DNA from: Flabesymbios commensalis
Lineage: Eukaryota; Annelida; Polychaeta; Terebellida; Flabelligeridae
Direction: 5' to 3'
Assembly: GCA_964017125.1 (NCBI GenBank)
Contig: OZ024915.1
Location: 17,837,273 to 17,901,272 of the forward strand
Length of the DNA stretch: 64,000 bases
Shown: one piece after another, positions 58,474 through 64,000 of the stretch
Layout of the letters: the number at the start of each line of letters is the position of its first letter
Position numbering within the stretch: position 1 is the first letter of the stretch
Made by a program: the position numbers and the translations under genes
The notes under the pieces: model-generated
What the model was told of the DNA's origin: nothing
Databases searched by the model: none
What the model saw: only the letters and a program-made list of their open reading frames with translations

Positions 58474-59019
58474 CTAGCCAAAAATGGACATAGTACAATT
58501 ATATGAGTTTTGCTGGATCGTCCCATGCTGTTATAAATCCAACAGTGGAGAGATTCATCCATCGACAATCAATTATGTACTTCAGACATCTCTAAACACG
58601 GGCATTATTCTGAAGTAGTCTACTCACCATGTGTACCGATGACACGAGTAGGTTAGTGGCGAGGATCTGCCGAAATGGAATGCGATCTGATGGGTTTTTC
58701 ATTATTTGGTCTTTTTTTCAAATTTAATTCCATTATTTGGCTACATGTACGTCTACTGTTTTGTTTCGTCATATCTTGACTTAAAGGTTTTAATATTTTA
58801 ATGATATATTCTCCAGATCATGATCATAACCCAATGCTGGAATAGCGAATGACTTTCACCATTAAGCCAATATTATTTTATGTGTGATACCTTTTTCTAG
58901 GACTATATCATTCATATAAATCCTTGAATACTCGTTGTGACTTTTATCGACCTGTTATTTCAACTCCCCAATGAGCATATCCTTTCAACAATGAGACGTT
59001 GACCAAAGAGTATGATAGC

Positions 59020-59263
59020 TTAAACCTCTAACCGCCAAATTATTCAATCTGAATTTTTACCCACTTGAAGTTGTGTCTCGCTGACGCGATCCACAACTTC
59101 AAGTGAGTGAAAATTATTCAGATTTGACAAAATGGAGGTCAACTGTTTTCAAATTTGCTGATTGATGTCATATTTTATCTTGAACATATTTAAAAGGTGT
59201 ACTTTGTGTGCTAATACAAAATGAAAACCCGAATATATACGACACCGGCTGTTAAAGGGTTAA
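59020..59263 (-). mobile_element. TTAA-1 MITE
   Basis: TTAAACCTCTAACCGCC ... CGGCTGTTAAAGGGTTAA with the standard hairpin; very close to the 8110 and 58231 copies. Confidence 0.75.
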
Positions 59264-60026
59264 TGATGGATCAGCTGAGCTGCTAAGCCAAGACTTAATC
59301 AATAATAAGTCAACTTTCCGTGCTTGCTGGAACGGACCCTGTCATCATAGAGTTAAGAAAGATGCTGCCATGAATCCGACGCTAAGATCTCACCATACCC
59401 CTTGTCATAGATGGCATAATACATTTAGTTAAACATGTGAGGATTCACCACATAGCAAGGTCCAACGATAAATATTTAGAAACAACATCCACACGTCATC
59501 TCATCTTCATCAAAAGGCTCAGTTTAACTTGTACGTGCACCAAGATTGCATAAATTCCCATTGTTTCATTCATTCATTCACTTACTTATGTATTTATTTA
59601 TTCATCTATTTATAATTCATCTATTCGTTTGTTCATTAATTCATTCATTCATTTAATCATTCATTATTCAAGGAGTATATGGATTTCTTGATTTATTATT
59701 TCAAAAATATATCTGTGCTTAAAATTGCCACAGCACAATAAATATATTTGCTTTTGCACCTGAATCATACTCAAACATATTGTCAAGGAATATAGAAAGA
59801 GTTTCAGCGGTATTACTGTAAGAGGTATGAAACATAAAGCACAAATAGTAGTGCATATGTACCTTGAATAATTTGGAATTTATGTTTTGTGATATTTCCA
59901 TCATAAATCATTTCACTACGGCTCGCTATACAAATCATAATATAAACACGTATGATATTACGTATGATACAGTTGTGATATCAGTAATAACTGAAATAAT
60001 ACATAATGCACAAGTACCGTAAACAG
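59264..60026. other. no gene; degenerate ATTC-rich stretch
   Basis: 59563-59672 is an old (ATTC/ATTT)n array. Confidence 0.4.
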
Positions 60027-60427
60027 GTTCACTTTTTCAGCGCGGGGATCGACTATAGACGTCAGAATTTGACGTCTAAAGTCGATCCGGTACTGAAAAA
60101 ATTAATAGAAAGCATACTGAAGGCAGACCCATAACATATCTATTTAAGTGAAGCAGAACAAAGACACTAAGACATGTATGACAATATCAAACTAAAAAAA
60201 CATTTGCTCTCTATGCTTTGTATATGTCAGCGTGTCTCGCTATCGCGACCCAGTGAACTTCAAGTGGTTGAAAATTACTGATATATGTCTAATTTTAAAT
60301 TTAACAAATACAAATGTTGTATGTATTTAAATGAAGCAGAAAGAACAAACTAAGACATGTATGACAATATCAAACTGAAAACTCTTTGCCCTCTATGCTT
60401 TGTATATGTCAGCGCTTTAATGGTTAA
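60027..60427 (-). mobile_element. chimeric TTAA-3/TTAA-2/TTAA-3 element
   Basis: The hairpin half of TTAA-3 (CGACTATAGACGTCAGAATT) is followed by its body to TGTCAGCG (60225). Then comes about 90 bp of TTAA-2 hairpin-side sequence (TGTCTCGCTATCGCGACCC) and a second copy of the TTAA-3 body, ending again at GTCAGCG near 60416. The two body copies are about 90% alike. Confidence 0.65.
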
Positions 60428-60653
60428 CCCTTATCCTGCTAAGTTACTTTTTACATTCTCAACTTCTTGAAGCTGTGTATCGCTATCGCGACCCAGTGAA
60501 CTTCAAGTGGTTAAAAATTACTGATATATGTCTAATTTAAAATTAAAAAAATAAAAACATTGATGATTATACATATTCCCAATAACAGTGATTTAATCGG
60601 CGAATAAACGGATATAAAACGACTATTGTCGTGAACAGCAGGCAAAGGGTTAA
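60424..60653 (+). mobile_element. TTAA-2 MITE
   Basis: Same ends as 23721-23957 (CCCTTATCCTGCTAAG / AGCAGGCAAAGGG) and the ATTTAATCGGCG block. It directly adjoins the chimeric element at 60027-60427. Confidence 0.75.
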
Positions 60654-61112
60654 GACTAGATGTAGTTAGGGTTTGATCAAATAATCGTACTACTCCTAAC
60701 TGTCATGTATCCAAATGGCATACATTGCGCACAGATGTGGATGATTTGCATTGCATAGAAGTCTAATTTATCTTGTGGTGTTTGACATGACACTGGCTGG
60801 TGTGCGCTATTAGCAAGCACAGGACTCGAAATCGCATAAACAACAATGATAAAGTGATCATTAAAATACAATAGCTAGGCAGAATACATGCCTTCCAGAG
60901 CATAGACACATGCTGAAAGTCCGTGATCTTTGTTCATAACAGAAGCAAATATTCACCAGGTAAACATTACAATAACTTATATTAAGGATATTCAGTATCT
61001 CGACAAACGCATAAACTCACACGCCTAACTTCAAGGATTTTGAAGCATTTCCAATCGGGCTAAAATTTAAAGTTCTTTTGTTCGGTGTCTGCTTCAATCA
61101 TTGGCCTACATA
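60654..61112. other. no recognisable feature
   Basis: Non-coding. Confidence 0.4.
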
Positions 61113-61412
61113 CTAGCACACACGAGACAATGACCCACTATTGGGTCAATGTTAGGCCACCGTCTGCGACGCTGCCCCAATATTGACCCAATTCTGTGAA
61201 ACTCAATGACCTCGACCTCCTTTGTTTTCACCGAGCTGGCTAATACAATGAAGTATGGGGGAGGGTTCTTATATAACCTTGTTTTCACCGAGTGACGTCA
61301 CTGCGTTTCACAGAATGAAGTATGTGGGAGGGGATGTTATATAACCTTATTTTCACCGAGTGACGTCACTGCGTTTTACAGAATACCGGATCAATGGCTC
61401 GCGTGTGCTAGG
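61113..61412. mobile_element. CAGCA foldback MITE interrupted by another MITE
   Basis: The left part and centre (61113-61190) and the right end (ATCAATGGCTCGCGTGTGCT) are separated by the insertion at 61191-61384. Confidence 0.7.
61191..61384. mobile_element. nested MITE with duplicated TGACGTCA unit
   Basis: Inverted ends ATTCTGTGAAAC / GTTTTACAGAAT. The inside holds two copies of a 68-bp unit (61248-61315, 61316-61383), each with TTATATAA and GAGTGACGTCACTGCG. Confidence 0.65.
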
Positions 61413-61774
61413 ATATAGGTAGGATTCGTGGACAAACTATGAATTTCTCATTGTGATATTTCAATGCTGGTCTTCCAATGCTTTGCCATTGCTGATAGCC
61501 AATGCTAGTACAAATCAATGTTTATATATGCTGGTCAGTGAGGGTTTCGTGTTATGACATTTCAGGCAGTCATACATCATTAGTAGAGAGGTCATCTTGT
61601 TAATTACTTACAGGTGGACATAGAGTGGTCAGTTATGCTAGATGTGAAGAGGCAGGGGCTTCGGTGCTGTGGTTAAACCTGCCTGCTTGGATCGGATATC
61701 GCGGCTTCGTCCCCCGCTCTGGCATTCTGGTTGCAAAGAAACAAATGTTTCGTGCCCGATCACTGGTAAAGATT
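61413..61774. other. no gene; possible tRNA-like SINE head at its end
   Basis: GGTGCTGTGGTTAAACCTGC at 61662 looks like an A-box region just before the SINE-2 copy. Confidence 0.3.
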
Positions 61775-61935
61775 TAAAATTGTGGGGAGCCTCCGTGACC
61801 AAAAGGTAGCGAGCTCGGACCGCCAAGCCTCAAATTCCGATGCATGTTTCTGGACGGTAGTGTCGTCTCATTCACCATCCTCAGATAGGAGGTTGTCTTG
61901 GCCCAGTTTAGCCTAAAAAAACATTCATTCATCTT
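61775..61935 (+). mobile_element. SINE-2 short copy
   Basis: A tRNA-like head (CCGTGACCAAAAGGTAGCGA), a middle with CTCATTCACCATCCTCAGAT, and the tail GGCCCAGTTTAGCC followed by (CATT)n. A second tRNA-like stretch precedes it at 61645-61720. Confidence 0.5.
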
Positions 61936-62164
61936 TTGCTAGATGTAAAAATCTACTTTGGTCGTGATAAAATAAGGTGATCCAAACAAAATGTTATCGG
62001 ATGCATATGTAGGGTTGTAGGGGAAACGTTTATCTCTGAGATTAAGTATACGTGATAATGGGTTTTCCCCTCGCCTTTCTCTGCATTACGGTGTCATTCG
62101 GCTCGATGATGGATGCGTATTCTGAAGGTAGCGGTACGGAGCCCATAAAGGGACATTAAATGTG

Positions 62165-62790
62165 GTGCTTTTTTTTATTTCGTTTGTACGAAATAATATT
62201 TCGTTTGTACGAAATATTATTTCGTTTGTACGAAATGATTTCGTTTGTACAAAATATTATTTCGTTTGTACGAAATGATTTTGTTTGTACGAAATATTAT
62301 TTCGTTTGTACGAAATATTATTTCGTTTGTACGAAATATTATTTCGTTTGTACGAAATAATATTTCGTTTGCACGAAATAATATTTCGTTTGCACGAAAT
62401 ATTATTTCGTTTGTACGAAATATTATTTCGTTTGTACGAAATATTATTTCGTTTGTACGAAATATTATTTCGTTTGTACGAAATATTATTTCGTTTGCAC
62501 GAAATAATATTTCGTTTGCACGAAATATTATTTCGTTTGTACGAAATAATATTTCGTTTGTACGAAATATTATTTCGTTTGTACGAAATATTATTTCGTT
62601 TGTACGAAATAATATTTCGTTTGTACGAAATATTATTTTGTTTGCACGAAATATTATTTCGTTTGTACGAAATAATATTTCGTTTGTACGAAATATTATT
62701 TCGTTTGTACGAAATATTATTTCGTTTGTACGAAATATTATTTCGTTTGTGCGAAATATTATTTCGTTTGTACGAAATAATTTGTACGAA
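62165..62790 (+). repeat. 21-bp hairpin satellite, left array of a giant palindrome
   Basis: About 29 copies of the core TTTCGTTTGTACGAAA, itself a 6-bp stem with a 4-base loop. Cores are joined by TATTA or TAATA, occasionally by a shorter G. The heptapeptide frames on both strands (ISFVRNI, ILFRLYE and so on) are repeat artefacts. Confidence 0.95.
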
Positions 62791-63410
62791 ATGACCTGGG
62801 TCTGTCACTCACTGACAGGGTGTGGACCTGGATCTGACACTCACTAACAGGGCAGAGTGAGTGAATATTGCTTTACGTCGCTTTCTGCACAATCATGGCA
62901 ATATCGCGACAGAAGGAAGCCCGAAGCCGGGACTATGCCCTACTCTTATTTCAAATGACTTCAAGGGTTCTTTATAGTGCACGGTACCATAGGCAGCACT
63001 GTACATTTCATTCCTTTGAACAGTTTGGAGCACTGTATATGCACAACCTCGATGACAAATATCAGGCCCGACTGGGATTCGAACCTGGTACCTCCAGGTT
63101 ACAAGCCCCAGTCGATACGAATGAGCCATCGGGGCCGGCCACCAAGAAGGCAGGGACCTGTGTCTGACACTCACTGACATGACGGGGACCTGGGTCTGAT
63201 ACCCGCTGACAGGGCGGGGACCTGCGTTATGACATGGCGGGGACCTGGGTCTGACACTCATTGACATGGCGGGGCCTGGGTTCCCGCCCCGTCAGTGAGT
63301 GTCAGACCTAGGTCCCCGCCCTGTCAGTGAGTGTCACCCCCAGGTCCCCACCCTGTCAGTGAGTGTCAGACCCAGGTCCCCGCTCTGTCAGTGAGTGTCA
63401 GACCCAGGTC
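62791..63410. repeat. 33-bp minisatellite at the palindrome centre
   Basis: Units of GGGACCTGGGTCTGACACTC plus ACTGACAGGGCGG run forward at 62791-62849 and 63144-63270 and in reverse at 63275-63410. The turning point is near 63272. SINE-3 occupies 62850-63143. Confidence 0.85.
62850..63143 (-). mobile_element. SINE-3, tRNA-derived, inside the palindrome's left arm
   Basis: On the minus strand: A-box-like GATGGCTCATTCGTATCGAC, B box GGTTCGAATCCCAG near 63068-63082, and a 3' end GACGTAAAGCAATATTCACT with a CACT-type tail. It interrupts the 33-bp minisatellite; the mirror position in the right arm has no such insert. Confidence 0.7.
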
Positions 63411-64000
63411 ATTTCGTACAAACGAAATAATATTTCGTACAAACGAAATATTATTTCGTACAAACGAAATATTATTTCGTACAAACAAAATATTATTTCG
63501 TACAAACGAAATAATATTTCGTACAAACGAAATAATATTTCGTACAAACGAAATATTATTTCGTACAAACGAAATAATATTTCGTACAAACGAAATAATA
63601 TTTCGTACAAACGAAATATTATTTCGTACAAACGAAATATTATTTCGTACAAACGAAATAATATTTCGTACAAACGAAATAATATTTCGTACAAACGAAA
63701 TATTATTTCGTACAAATGAAATATTATTTCGTACAAACGAAATAATATTTCGTACAAACGAAATATTATTTCGTACAAACGAAATATTATTTCGTACAAA
63801 CGAAATATTATTTCGTACAAACGAAATAATATTTCGTACAAACGAAATAATATTTCGTACAAACGAAATAATATTTCGTACAAACGAAATGAGTTCGTAC
63901 AAACGAAATAATATTTCGTACAAACGAAATCATTTCGTACAAACAAAATAATATTTCGTACAAACGAAATAATATTTCGTACAAACGAAATATTATTTCG
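63411..64000 (-). repeat. 21-bp hairpin satellite, right array, inverted
   Basis: The same core in reverse complement (TTTCGTACAAACGAAA), at least 28 copies, continuing past the window end. Confidence 0.95.

Noticed and set aside
62160-63951. Open frames of about 120-206 codons with ISFVRNI, ILFRLYE or ISYKRN repeats
   Set aside because: They follow from a 21-bp period and appear in several frames and on both strands; no protein signal.
62165-64000. CRISPR-like array (short repeats with spacers)
   Set aside because: Joiners are 5 bp and of two kinds only; the genome is animal; there are no cas genes. It is a satellite.

Overview
The window looks like nuclear DNA of a marine invertebrate animal; mollusc, echinoderm and hemichordate are all possible and I cannot decide between them. 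The reasons are low coding density, A+T-rich non-coding sequence, spliced exons with GT/AG borders, tRNA-derived SINEs, decayed LINEs and many foldback MITEs. There is no bacterial operon structure, no rRNA, no true tRNA gene and no CRISPR array. Long open frames are few; those above about 120 codons are the LINE pieces, a 162-codon frame in CpG-rich sequence, a repeat-arm frame near 48 kb and repeat arrays whose period is divisible by three.

Host genes. The best-supported one is on the minus strand at 26.9-28.8 kb: two exons joined by an intron of about 1.5 kb with matching phase. The last exon ends in a RING finger with exactly the cysteine/histidine spacing of IAP (BIRC) proteins, followed by a stop and an AATAAA. 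Its BIR exons were not found here and may lie beyond 28.8 kb. Weaker candidates are a first exon encoding a type II membrane anchor (41.08-41.21 kb, +), an exon split by a MITE (15.3-15.7 kb, -), a 25-nt microexon (6.96 kb, -), small exons near 10.05 and 11.24 kb (+), and a CpG-rich patch at 5.45-5.99 kb.

Mobile elements, left to right. From 0 to 24 kb MITEs dominate. Five families end in TTAA plus CCCTTT/AAAGGG, as piggyBac-type elements do, and each has its own central hairpin. Others are a CAGCAAACACGA foldback family, a GCAAAGCCAAAAGGC hairpin family and 116-bp near-perfect palindromes. One TTAA element with its flank is tandemly triplicated at 10.19-11.22 kb. A 5'-truncated, frame-broken LINE lies at 19.76-21.89 kb. 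A 24-bp minisatellite with a 168-bp higher-order repeat fills 24.92-25.80 kb. From 33.7 to 49.0 kb there are large repeat-built elements: 21-bp/63-bp satellite arrays in both orientations, a foldback-like structure whose roughly 1-kb arms consist of 357-bp units, and a 1.7-kb pogo-like element. From 50 to 61 kb lie short retro-insertions with clear target duplications, more TTAA MITEs and a second LINE relic. From 62.16 kb to the end there is a giant palindrome: two inverted arrays of a 21-bp hairpin repeat around a 33-bp minisatellite, with a SINE inserted in the left arm; it runs past the window edge.

Nothing here reads as a multi-gene pathway. The interest is in repeat architecture (inverted arrays, nested and chimeric MITEs, dateable insertions) and in the IAP-like gene embedded in it.
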